Source: Desulfobacterales bacterium C00003106 (lineage in GTDB: Bacteria > Desulfobacterota > Desulfobacteria > Desulfobacterales > C00003106). From it: 5,936 nucleotides of DNA. Shown here in pieces: positions 1-5,750 of this stretch. Both the position numbers and the translations under genes were made by a program. Each line of letters begins with the position of its first letter. Positions within the stretch are counted from its first letter, which is position 1. The stretch covers positions 1 to 5,936 of the forward strand of contig MAXM01000016.1 in NCBI GenBank assembly GCA_001751015.1, given 5' to 3'. The notes below the pieces were generated by a model. That model ran no database searches. It was not told the DNA's origin and saw only the letters and a list, made by a program, of their open reading frames with translations.

Positions 1-112
1 CTCAGAGGTTGCTGGAAGCAGACCGGTCAGATCAAAAACCCTTGCTCTGTTAGATATCTCATGCCAAATAGATCCCAGAGGTTATTCCCCATTCTCCAGT
101 GACGTTGATGCT
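1..112. other. Window edge without a supportable gene
   Basis: I see no convincing gene between the window edge and the palindromic element. One plus-strand frame stays open from base 2 to a TAG at 200-202, but it has no useful start, runs into the repeat and resembles no protein I recognise. A 21-residue minus-strand ORF (27-92) has its purine-rich stretch only one base from the start codon. The stretch is best left as intergenic DNA or the unrecognised tail of something outside the window. Confidence 0.4.
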
Positions 113-296
113 AAGGAACAGGGACGAAATAACTTCCCCAACTATGCATCACAGCTTCAGGCCACCTTTGCCCGATCTCAAATCCCAAAAGTATCAAAAT
201 AGCTTGCTATTCCTTCAACTTTTGTGATTTGAGATCGAACAAATTTGACCCAAATCTATGCGCCTACTTGGGGAAGTTATTCCGTCCCCGTTCCTA
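113..296. repeat. Long imperfect palindrome, MITE- or REP-like element (copy 1)
   Basis: The outer arms, 113-141 and 268-296, are inverted repeats matching at 26 of 29 positions. The inner arms, 173-192 and 218-237, match at 19 of 20. The centre (199-210) is a perfect six-base inverted repeat, ATAGCT/TGCTAT style, folding around a two-base turn. All three pairs share a midpoint near 204.5-205, so this is one element of about 184 bp. Only the stretch between outer and inner arms pairs poorly. It has no coding capacity. The ends (AGGAACRGGGACG and its complement) resemble repeats mobilised by REP-associated IS200-like tyrosine transposases; that assignment is from memory and inference, since no transposase is present. 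Lying just downstream of the dprA stop, its transcript could fold into a long hairpin and end or stabilise the dprA message. Confidence 0.85.
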
Positions 297-299
297 AAC

Positions 300-324
300 G
301 CTAATGGTTAACAGCTAATCGCTC
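300..324 (+). repeat. Degenerate GCTAANN heptanucleotide repeat
   Basis: Three units in 7-base register (GCTAATG, GTTAACA, GCTAATC) are followed by a decayed fourth (GCTC). Read on the opposite strand, 299-322 matches 5837-5860 at 21 of 24 positions, so the same repeat family occurs at both ends of the window in opposite orientation. It begins four bases beyond the palindromic element's right arm. Its function is unknown; it may be a slippage-prone intergenic repeat. Confidence 0.6.
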
Positions 325-356
325 AATTCAGGTTGAAACTTAATTTTTATAACAAC

Positions 357-373
357 AGTTGAACCACTCAACT
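357..373. terminator. Possible weak hairpin after dprA
   Basis: AGTTGA and TCAACT form a 6-bp stem around a five-base loop, 13 bases beyond the dprA stop. Read on the dprA (minus) strand the stem is followed by a mixed AT-rich stretch (GTTGTTATAAAAATT), not a clean T-run, and the stem is AT-rich. It is a weak candidate for 3' end formation; the palindrome further downstream is a stronger fold. Confidence 0.25.
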
Positions 374-385
374 CTTTAATTTTGC

Positions 386-1522
386 TCAGCCGATTTCCTG
401 ATCAACCTGTCTCACAAACAGCTTGCCCGGCATCTGTTCCACAACACCTTTTATTTCCAACTGAAGGAGCATGGCGGAAACCGATGAAGCATCGAGTTGA
501 AGGTGACGGGTGATGGTATCTATGTGAACCGGATAAGCAGTTACCGCTTCGAGCACCAGCCTTTCTTCCGAAGATAGAACAAAAGAAACAGCCGGGTCCT
601 TTGTCTTACGTTCCGGGTCGATCTTCTTTCGCTTGTAAAGCAACGGCGCAAGTTCGTCAATGATATCCGTTACGTTCTCCACGAGTTTGGCCCCCTCTTT
701 GATCAACTGATGGCATCCGGCGCTCTTGAAGGATCGAATGCTTCCCGGCACGGCAAAGACTTCTCGCCCTTGTTCGATGGCGTAACGTGCGGTGATCAGG
801 GACCCGCTGCGAGTCGTTGCCTCCACGATAACCGATCCAAGGGTCATCCCGCTGATAATACGATTTCTAACCGGAAAGTGATAGGCCTCGGGCAAGGCAT
901 TGACCGGAAACTCGGAGATGACTGCTCCATGTTCAGCTATCTTTCGATACAACCTCTCATTTCTTGCCGGATAGATCTTTCCCAACCCGCTTCCAAGGAC
1001 AGCCACTGTCTTTCCGTTCATCGACAGTGCTCCTTCATGTGCCGCGGTATCAATTCCAAGGGCCATGCCGCTTACAACAGTAAAACCTAAATCCGCGAGG
1101 CCGCTGCTGAGTTCTCTGGTCACAGAGAGGCCATACTGTGTAGGATTTCGAGAACCGACAATCCCCACCGCAGGGTCTATTTCCAACAGACTCCTTCCAT
1201 TGACATAAAGAATCGGAGGCGGATTCGGAATCTCTCTCAGATACGCAGGATAGCTCTCATCTGCAAGGGATATGAGATCAAATCCCTGTTTCCTGACCTC
1301 AGTCAATTCATTTGCAACCCAATCCGCGCCATCAAACTTCCTGATTGCTGACACTATCCGTGGATCAACCGCCCTGGTTGCCAGCAACTCCTTTTGGGAA
1401 GCATTGAACACGTCCTCCGGAGTCCCAAAGTACGTAAGGAGACGCCTGAAAGTCCGGCTCCCCACACCTGGAATCGACGCGAGCGCCAGCCAGTGAAAGT
1501 ATTCCTCAGAATCCCTTTGCAT
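386..1522 (-). CDS. dprA: DNA-processing protein DprA (Smf)
   Basis: DprA is a cytoplasmic protein that binds single-stranded DNA taken up in transformation, protects it and loads RecA. It is also widespread in bacteria not known to be competent. The 378-residue product has the expected order: an N-terminal helix-hairpin-helix-like segment (about 15-33, SIPGVGSRT), the Rossmann-fold core with GSRNPT (123-128), SGMALGIDTAAH (151-162), FPVRNRIISG (216-225), a TRSGSL motif (237-242) and GREVFAVPG (252-260), then a basic linker and a C-terminal winged-helix (DML1-like) domain (about 312-372). No key motif is missing. I chose the ATG at 1522 because GAGGT (1531-1535) lies eight bases upstream. A GTG at 1573 in the same frame would add 17 residues but has no ribosome binding site and no family-like sequence. 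The gene stands alone on its strand here, bracketed by two copies of the palindromic repeat. Confidence 0.96.
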   Translation of the reverse strand: MQRDSEEYFHWLALASIPGVGSRTFRRLLTYFGTPEDVFNASQKELLATRAVDPRIVSAIRKFDGADWVANELTEVRKQGFDLISLADESYPAYLREIPNPPPILYVNGRSLLEIDPAVGIVGSRNPTQYGLSVTRELSSGLADLGFTVVSGMALGIDTAAHEGALSMNGKTVAVLGSGLGKIYPARNERLYRKIAEHGAVISEFPVNALPEAYHFPVRNRIISGMTLGSVIVEATTRSGSLITARYAIEQGREVFAVPGSIRSFKSAGCHQLIKEGAKLVENVTDIIDELAPLLYKRKKIDPERKTKDPAVSFVLSSEERLVLEAVTAYPVHIDTITRHLQLDASSVSAMLLQLEIKGVVEQMPGKLFVRQVDQEIG

Positions 1523-1530
1523 GAATCCAT

Positions 1531-1535
1531 ACCTC
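1531..1535 (-). promoter_or_regulatory. Ribosome binding site that fixes the dprA start
   Basis: On the minus strand the sequence is GAGGT followed by eight bases and ATG at 1522. The competing GTG at 1573 has only a C-rich, T-rich leader with no Shine-Dalgarno match. Confidence 0.7.
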
Positions 1536-1611
1536 GAAAGGCCATGAAGATCAATGGCAGCGTATCCGTTCACGGGGTCAAAAAACGGGTTTCAGTGCCG
1601 GTCCTCTTCTT

Positions 1612-1680
1612 AGGAACGGGGACGAAATAACTTCCGCAACTATGCATCACAGCTTCAGGCCACCTTTGCTCCCCGTTCCT
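1612..1680. repeat. Palindromic element copy 2, internally deleted
   Basis: Bases 1613-1669 match 115-171 of copy 1 at 55 of 57 positions, in the same orientation. The sequence then jumps straight to the last bases of the right arm (1670-1680, matching 285-295), so it looks like copy 1 with 172-284 (113 bp) removed. The remaining ends form a perfect 11-bp terminal inverted repeat (1612-1622 with 1670-1680). It lies between the dprA start and the small ORF at 1693 and has no coding capacity. Confidence 0.82.
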
Positions 1681-1692
1681 TAACAGGGAAAA

Positions 1693-1845
1693 ATGAAATA
1701 TGTTTTCTTTCTTGCCTGCAAACATATCAAGAAATATCCAGATTATTATACTGTGTCAAGGTCATATTTTTCCGGCTTTGACAAAAGCCTTGATACGGAT
1801 ATAATGGGCGAACAAATAGCCCCTTATGAATCGAGACTGAAATAA
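1693..1845 (+). CDS. Possible 50-residue protein, unrecognised
   Basis: This is an ATG-to-TAA ORF of 50 codons, starting MKYVFFLACKHIKKY and ending ESRLK. An AGGG lies four bases before the ATG, which is a rather tight spacing. It begins 12 bases after palindromic copy 2 and is in the same frame as the next gene, separated by its own TAA and 33 bases. The product is mixed, with an aromatic and basic N-terminal half and an acidic C-terminal half; there is no clear membrane span or motif and I recognise no family. Its second half overlaps a near-consensus promoter, which argues that the region may be purely regulatory. It could be a real small gene, the remnant of a larger one cut by the repeat, or chance. 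Confidence 0.28.
   Translation: MKYVFFLACKHIKKYPDYYTVSRSYFSGFDKSLDTDIMGEQIAPYESRLK
1778..1805 (+). promoter_or_regulatory. Sigma-70 promoter for the DUF2065-queA unit
   Basis: A perfect TTGACA -35 box (1778-1783) and a perfect TATAAT -10 box (1800-1805) are separated by 16 bases, one below the optimum. Transcription would start near 1812, giving a leader of about 67 bases before the small membrane-protein gene at 1879. Both hexamers are consensus, so constitutive expression is likely. I see no clear operator palindrome over it. Confidence 0.75.
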
Positions 1846-1867
1846 GGAATTGGCAAAGAACAACAAC

Positions 1868-1872
1868 AGGGA
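1868..1872 (+). promoter_or_regulatory. Ribosome binding site of the DUF2065 gene
   Basis: AGGGA lies six bases before the ATG at 1879. It selects this reading frame over the overlapping +2 frame ATG at 1893, which gives an unrelated shadow product. Confidence 0.6.
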
Positions 1873-1878
1873 TATCTT

Positions 1879-2064
1879 ATGGAATACTTCTTGTGTGTGC
1901 TTGGAATGGTCATGTTTTTAGAAGGCTTACCCTATTTTGCGTTTCCGAACAGGCTCAAGGCATGGCTTACCAAAATCGCCGAATTGCCGGATGGTACGCT
2001 GAGGACATACGGTTTTCTGCTGATGGCCGCCGGAGTTGCGGTAATATACCTGGCGCAACGGTAG
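1879..2064 (+). CDS. DUF2065 (YjeT-like) small inner-membrane protein
   Basis: The 61-residue product fits the DUF2065/YjeT family, whose members are about 60 residues long and whose function is not established. Two hydrophobic segments are visible, at about 3-22 (containing LGMVMFLEGLPYFAFP) and 41-58 (LRTYGFLLMAAGVAVIYL). They are joined by a short basic amphipathic stretch (NRLKAWLTKIAELPDG), suggesting a helical hairpin in the cytoplasmic membrane. The EGLPYF..P signature in the first helix and LR..G at the start of the second are typical of the family. There is a good ribosome binding site and a consensus promoter upstream. queA begins 34 bases after the stop, so the two are probably cotranscribed. 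A functional link to tRNA modification is not implied by the sequence. Confidence 0.88.
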   Translation: MEYFLCVLGMVMFLEGLPYFAFPNRLKAWLTKIAELPDGTLRTYGFLLMAAGVAVIYLAQR

Positions 2065-2070
2065 GGGGTG
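2063..2070 (+). promoter_or_regulatory. Strong Shine-Dalgarno serving the mini-ORF before queA
   Basis: AGGGGGTG overlaps the TAG stop of the DUF2065 gene and lies about 10 bases before the ATG at 2079. It is 30 bases from the queA start, too far to serve it directly. The bases just before queA (GAATTTGAACCCGA) contain only a poor match. Confidence 0.5.
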
Positions 2071-2078
2071 CATATTAG

Positions 2079-2102
2079 ATGAAAGAATTTGAACCCGAAT
2101 GA
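2079..2102 (+). CDS. Seven-codon mini-ORF coupled to queA
   Basis: The ORF encodes MKEFEPE and ends at TGA (2100-2102). Its stop overlaps the queA start as ATGA (2099-2102). It has the better ribosome binding site of the two. The arrangement suggests that ribosomes finishing the mini-ORF re-initiate on queA (translational coupling). The peptide itself has no recognisable function; the peptide sequence is unlikely to matter and may not be conserved. Confidence 0.4.
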   Translation: MKEFEPE

Positions 2103-3148
2103 TTATAGACGATTTTGATTATGAGTTGCCGCATGGACTGATCGCTCAGAAGCCTGCCGGCGCAAGAGACCTGTCTCGTCTTATGACGCTTGATCGTGCT
2201 GATCGTACAGTCTCCCACCACAGGTTTCGCAATATTGAGACACTTCTTTCACCGTCCGATCTGGTCGTAGTCAACACCACTAAGGTTTTCCCCGCACGCC
2301 TGCTCGGTCGAAAAAAAACAGGGGGGAAGGCGGAATGCCTCCTGCTCGAGTATCCGAACGTAACAAACAACAACAGTTTCTCCTGCGAGTGTCTGATAAA
2401 GACGTCAAGACGTCCCGGCAAAGGAACGGTCATTGTTTTTGATGAATCGATGTATGCAAACGTAGAAGAAATCAATGACGGTAAAGCGCAAATAACCATG
2501 CATTACAAGGGAGACATTGACCGTATCCTTCAGCGGCTTGGACGTATGCCGCTGCCTCCCTACATAAAAAGAGAGGACAAGGACCCCTTGTTGGCCGATG
2601 ACAGGATGCGATATCAGACAGTCTATGCCGACAAGACCGGGGCGGTCGCCGCGCCCACGGCAGGGCTCCATTTTTCCCTGGATCTTATCGACCGCCTTAA
2701 GGCAAAAGGGATCGAGTTCGTATCCATAACGCTCCATGTAGGCTATGGGACCTTTTTCCCTGTCCGCGTCAAACATATCCGCAACCACAAGATGCACTCG
2801 GAATGGTATGAAATATCGGAAGGCGCGGCGGGAAAGATCAACGATGCCCGCAGGCAAGGCCGGAGAATCATCGCCGTAGGCACAACGTCGGTTCGCACGC
2901 TGGAATATGCGGCGGGTGAAAAAGGCCGGGTCTCCGCAGGATCAGGCGAATGCGACCTTTTTATCTACCCGGGCTATCGATTCAGGGTAGTCGACGCCAT
3001 GATCACGAACTTCCATCTTCCAAAATCCACGCTGATCATGCTGGTTTCCGCCTTTGCGGGTCGCGAGTTTATTCTCAAGGCGTATAAAAACGCTGTGCAG
3101 GCAGGGTATCGTTTCTACAGCTATGGCGACGCGATGTTGATCATTTGA
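2099..3148 (+). CDS. queA: S-adenosylmethionine:tRNA ribosyltransferase-isomerase QueA
   Basis: QueA transfers the ribosyl moiety of S-adenosylmethionine to preQ1 at the wobble position (34) of GUN-anticodon tRNAs and isomerises it to epoxyqueuosine, the penultimate step of queuosine synthesis. The 349-residue product matches the family's usual length of about 340-355. Family motifs run end to end: DFDYELPHGLIAQKP (5-19), DLVVVNTTKVFPARLLG (54-70), GRMPLPPYIKRED (148-160), RYQTVYADKTGAVAAP followed by TAGLHF (171-192), LHVGYGTFFPVR (212-223), AVGTTSVRTLE (259-269), TNFHLPKSTLIMLVSAFAG (303-321) and the terminal FYSYGDAMLI. The ATG at 2099 places DFDYEL exactly where the family has it, and an in-frame TGA at 2090 prevents extension. 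No other queuosine gene is in the window. The gene converges on apgM with only 15 bases between stop codons. Confidence 0.97.
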   Translation: MIIDDFDYELPHGLIAQKPAGARDLSRLMTLDRADRTVSHHRFRNIETLLSPSDLVVVNTTKVFPARLLGRKKTGGKAECLLLEYPNVTNNNSFSCECLIKTSRRPGKGTVIVFDESMYANVEEINDGKAQITMHYKGDIDRILQRLGRMPLPPYIKREDKDPLLADDRMRYQTVYADKTGAVAAPTAGLHFSLDLIDRLKAKGIEFVSITLHVGYGTFFPVRVKHIRNHKMHSEWYEISEGAAGKINDARRQGRRIIAVGTTSVRTLEYAAGEKGRVSAGSGECDLFIYPGYRFRVVDAMITNFHLPKSTLIMLVSAFAGREFILKAYKNAVQAGYRFYSYGDAMLII

Positions 3149-3163
3149 TCCGGGTGCAAAGGA

Positions 3164-4357
3164 TTAATCGATCAATCGACGAATTAATCTGAAGCCCTCT
3201 TCAACAAGGGGGCCTTTTTCTGCTGTTTTTTCATTAAATCCGCCGTTCGTTCCTGCTTTTTCCCGGTCCGTGCCGAATATGGCAAAGGGAGCCGGTTCCC
3301 GGGTATGTGTCCTGACACTTACCGGCGTGTAATGATCCGGAAGGACCATGATCCTGAAGTCTCCGACTGCCTTTAATCCATGAAGGACGCTGCCTACGAT
3401 CTTTTCGTCAAACGCCTCAATCGCCTCGATTTTTTCGTCCAAAAGACCGCTATGACTTGCCTCGTCAGGCGCTTCCACATGAAGATAAACAAAATCGACC
3501 TCTTGAAGCGCACGAAGGCAGCCCTCCACCTTTCCCGCGTAATTCGTATCTAAATAGCCGGTTGCCCCCGGCACATTGATTACATCAAGACCGGCATACA
3601 CACCGATCCCCTTCAAGAGATCCACGGCTGAAATCATGGCCCCTGACAACCCGGTCTTTTCTTTAAACGGGGTTATCCTGAGAGGGTTTCCCTGGCCCCA
3701 AAACCATACGTTATTTGCCGGCTTTTCCCCCATTTTCATTCTCCGGCGATTCACAGGATGATCTTTTAGAAGAGAAGCGGCATTGTGCATGAGCGAAAGC
3801 AGAGGCTCGCTCGATCCCATGCGATCCAGATACGGGCCGACAGCGCGGCCCGTGATGTCGTGAGGAGGCGTGGTCTGCACATCCATCTCTCCGCCTCTCC
3901 AGACCATGATATGACGGTAGCTCACACCCGGGTAGAATTGAAATGTCTTGTTTCCGACTCCCCGGTCGAGGTCGAGAATAAGCGTGCGAGCCTCATCTGT
4001 GGACACGTGTCCCGCACTGTAATCCTCCATCACAACGTCGGGCTCCCGACCCGAAAGGGTGACAAGGTTGCATCGATAGGCGACATCGGCAGAAGAGAGT
4101 TGTATGCCAAGACTCGCAGCCTCAAGCGGCCCTCTTCCCGTAAGAACACCCGCCGGGTCATATCCCAATATGCTCAGATTCGCTGTATCGCTCCCCGCCT
4201 CACACCCGTCGGGAATAGTCTTAGCTCTTCCCACTTCGCCATGTTCGACGATCCAATCCATATTCGGGGTCTTTGCCGCCTCAAGAGGAGTTCTCCCGGA
4301 AAGGGAATCAACAGGGTAGTCCCCCATCCCGTCACCAATCAGAATTACATATTTCAT
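3164..4357 (-). CDS. apgM: ApgM-family phosphoglycerate mutase or proposed homoserine kinase
   Basis: The 397-residue protein is an alkaline-phosphatase-superfamily metalloenzyme of the archaeal-type, cofactor-independent phosphoglycerate mutase family (COG3635), usually about 400 residues. Likely metal ligands and active-site residues are D9 in LIGDGMGDYP, S56 in GSDTAN, D298 and H302 in DEASHSG, D341 and H342 in PDHYTP, and H351 in THTREP; these are assigned by motif, not alignment. GYDPAGVLTGRGPLEAAS (66-83) is a typical family segment. One branch has been named a proposed homoserine kinase (TIGR02535) from genomic context, and its position just after hom fits that. Sequence alone does not let me choose. 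I chose the ATG at 4357 because MKYVILIGDG is the conserved N-terminus. A TTG at 4423, just past the hom stop and behind a purine-rich AGGGGA, would add 22 residues without family resemblance. Confidence 0.87.
   Translation of the reverse strand: MKYVILIGDGMGDYPVDSLSGRTPLEAAKTPNMDWIVEHGEVGRAKTIPDGCEAGSDTANLSILGYDPAGVLTGRGPLEAASLGIQLSSADVAYRCNLVTLSGREPDVVMEDYSAGHVSTDEARTLILDLDRGVGNKTFQFYPGVSYRHIMVWRGGEMDVQTTPPHDITGRAVGPYLDRMGSSEPLLSLMHNAASLLKDHPVNRRRMKMGEKPANNVWFWGQGNPLRITPFKEKTGLSGAMISAVDLLKGIGVYAGLDVINVPGATGYLDTNYAGKVEGCLRALQEVDFVYLHVEAPDEASHSGLLDEKIEAIEAFDEKIVGSVLHGLKAVGDFRIMVLPDHYTPVSVRTHTREPAPFAIFGTDREKAGTNGGFNEKTAEKGPLVEEGFRLIRRLID
3194..3219 (+). terminator. Rho-independent terminator of queA
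   Basis: GCCCTCTT (3194-3201) and AAGGGGGC (3206-3213) form an 8-bp, GC-rich stem with one G-U pair and a CAAC tetraloop. One C and then five T residues (3215-3219) follow on the plus strand. It starts 46 bases after the queA stop and lies inside the apgM coding region on the other strand, so the two messages overlap at their 3' ends. Read on the minus strand it has no T-run, so it should not stop apgM transcription. Confidence 0.72.
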
Positions 4358-4426
4358 AATATTATGTTCCAGTCCCGGTTCTGCTTTTTTGCAAATGCAA
4401 CTCCAAAAATCGTCAATCGACAATTA

Positions 4427-5737
4427 TCAATCCCCTTCCCCTTCTATCCTGATCAACATTGTCTTGCCGTGGACTATCGGGAGGTTGTCGATCTCCGTGA
4501 GGGCCTTTCTTACATCCGCCTCACGGGCCTCGTGGGTAATCATCACGATAGGGACATTCCCTTTTGCAACTCTTCCCTTTTGCTGCACGGATTCCACACT
4601 GATTCCATGCGCGCCAAGGACCCCCGCGATCTTTGAAAGAACGCCGGGGCTGTCTACAGCGGTGAAACGAAAATAATACTGCGTTTGTAGTTCATCCACG
4701 GATTTGACACGCCGGTCGCATACAGCCTCAGGCTGGCACCCGATAGCCGGAACCCTGCCGACGGCGTCATGCAGAATATTTCTGGCAACATCAACCAGAT
4801 CGCTTACTATAGCGCTTCCAGTGGGCATCATTCCCGCGCCTCGGCCGTACAGAAGGATATCTCCCACCATGTCTCCGTTGATTCGAAGGGCGTTAAAGGA
4901 ACCTTTCACGTTGGCCAGCATACTTGCCGCAGGTATCATCGTTGGATGCACCCTGGCTTCCACGCCGTCGGCTGTGTCCTTGGCAATGGCAAGAAGCTTG
5001 ATTCTGTAACCGAACCGGCGACTGAATTCCATGTCAAACGGGGTTATCTCTGAAATGCCCTCGGTATGGACAGCGTCTAACTCAATCGGCATGCCAAAAG
5101 AGAGCGCTATCAGTATGGCGAGCTTATGCGCCGTATCAATTCCTTCCACATCAAACGTAGGATCTGCTTCGGCATATCCCTTTTCCTGTGCCTCCTTCAA
5201 CGCTTTTTCAAAAGAGGTCCCTTCGTCCGCCATCCTGGTAAGGATATAGTTGGCAGTGCCGTTCAGTATACCCAAGAGGGTTTTGACATGATTTGCCACA
5301 AGCCCTTCCTTGATAGAATGAATCAGCGGAATCCCGCCCCCGACACTTGCCTCAAAGGCGATCTCCACCCCCTCCTTTGCGGCGGCGGCAAATATCTCAT
5401 TGCCATGTCTTGCAAGAAGCGCCTTGTTTGCGGTTACAACATTCTTTTTGTTTGAAATGGCCTGCAGCACGAAAGTCCTGGCCGGCTCATATCCTCCGAT
5501 CAGTTCAATCACGATATCAATCTCGGGATCATTCAGTATCCCGCCGGCATCCGCAGTCAGAACACCCGGCCCTATCGCCACGCCACGATCAGTGGTCGTG
5601 TCTAAATCGGCGATTTTCTTTAGGACAAGAGGCACTCCGACACGGGATTCGATAAGAGCACCGTTCTCAATCATGACCTTTGCCGTTCCGGTACCCACAG
5701 TGCCGAAACCGAGCAGTCCAACATTAATTGGTTTCAT
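4427..5737 (-). CDS. hom: Homoserine dehydrogenase with C-terminal ACT domain
   Basis: The enzyme reduces aspartate-4-semialdehyde to homoserine with NAD(P)H, at the branch to threonine and methionine. The 436-residue monofunctional form has an N-terminal nucleotide-binding Rossmann fold with GFGTVG (11-16), VVTANKALLA (100-109; K105 probably catalytic) and EASVGGGIP (129-137). The catalytic/dimerisation domain has LNGTANYIL (158-166) and GYAEADPTFDVEGIDTAHKL (187-206), with D201 and K205 as the likely proton-relay pair. An ACT domain (about 355-430, FRFTAVDSPGVLSKIAGVL) suggests feedback control, probably by threonine. No aspartate kinase domain is fused. AAGGAAC (5744-5750) lies six bases before the ATG, and MKPINVGLLGFG is a typical N-terminus. 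apgM follows 69 bases downstream on the same strand, probably in one operon. No threonine synthase or aspartate kinase is in the window. Confidence 0.97.
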   Translation of the reverse strand: MKPINVGLLGFGTVGTGTAKVMIENGALIESRVGVPLVLKKIADLDTTTDRGVAIGPGVLTADAGGILNDPEIDIVIELIGGYEPARTFVLQAISNKKNVVTANKALLARHGNEIFAAAAKEGVEIAFEASVGGGIPLIHSIKEGLVANHVKTLLGILNGTANYILTRMADEGTSFEKALKEAQEKGYAEADPTFDVEGIDTAHKLAILIALSFGMPIELDAVHTEGISEITPFDMEFSRRFGYRIKLLAIAKDTADGVEARVHPTMIPAASMLANVKGSFNALRINGDMVGDILLYGRGAGMMPTGSAIVSDLVDVARNILHDAVGRVPAIGCQPEAVCDRRVKSVDELQTQYYFRFTAVDSPGVLSKIAGVLGAHGISVESVQQKGRVAKGNVPIVMITHEAREADVRKALTEIDNLPIVHGKTMLIRIEGEGD

Positions 5738-5743
5738 AGTAAT

Positions 5744-5750
5744 GTTCCTT
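5744..5750 (-). promoter_or_regulatory. Ribosome binding site of hom
   Basis: AAGGAAC on the minus strand lies six bases before the ATG at 5737, a good match and spacing. I see no convincing promoter between it and the window edge. Confidence 0.65.

Noticed and set aside
27..92. Minus-strand ORF of 21 codons with GGAG before its ATG
   Set aside because: The GGAG is only one or two bases from the ATG, too close for a ribosome binding site, and the peptide has no recognisable feature.
2..202. Plus-strand frame open for 66 codons at the window edge
   Set aside because: It has no good start inside the window, resembles nothing I recognise, and nearly half of it is the palindromic repeat.
1865..2110. 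preQ1 riboswitch before queA
   Set aside because: The leader is mostly the DUF2065 coding region, and I could not find a preQ1 aptamer-like stem with the A-rich tail.
2405..2857. 150-codon minus-strand ORF inside queA
   Set aside because: It is antisense to an intact queA whose conserved motifs explain the region; no family resemblance.
3162..3189. GATTAAT/ATTAATC inverted repeat at the apgM stop, with an inner CGA/TCG pair
   Set aside because: The stem is AT-rich with a four-base asymmetric bulge and no T-run on the apgM strand, so I would not call it a terminator.
3785..4636. 283-codon plus-strand ORF opposite apgM and the hom 3' end
   Set aside because: It lies antisense to two clear enzyme genes, spans both of them, and has the composition of a shadow frame.
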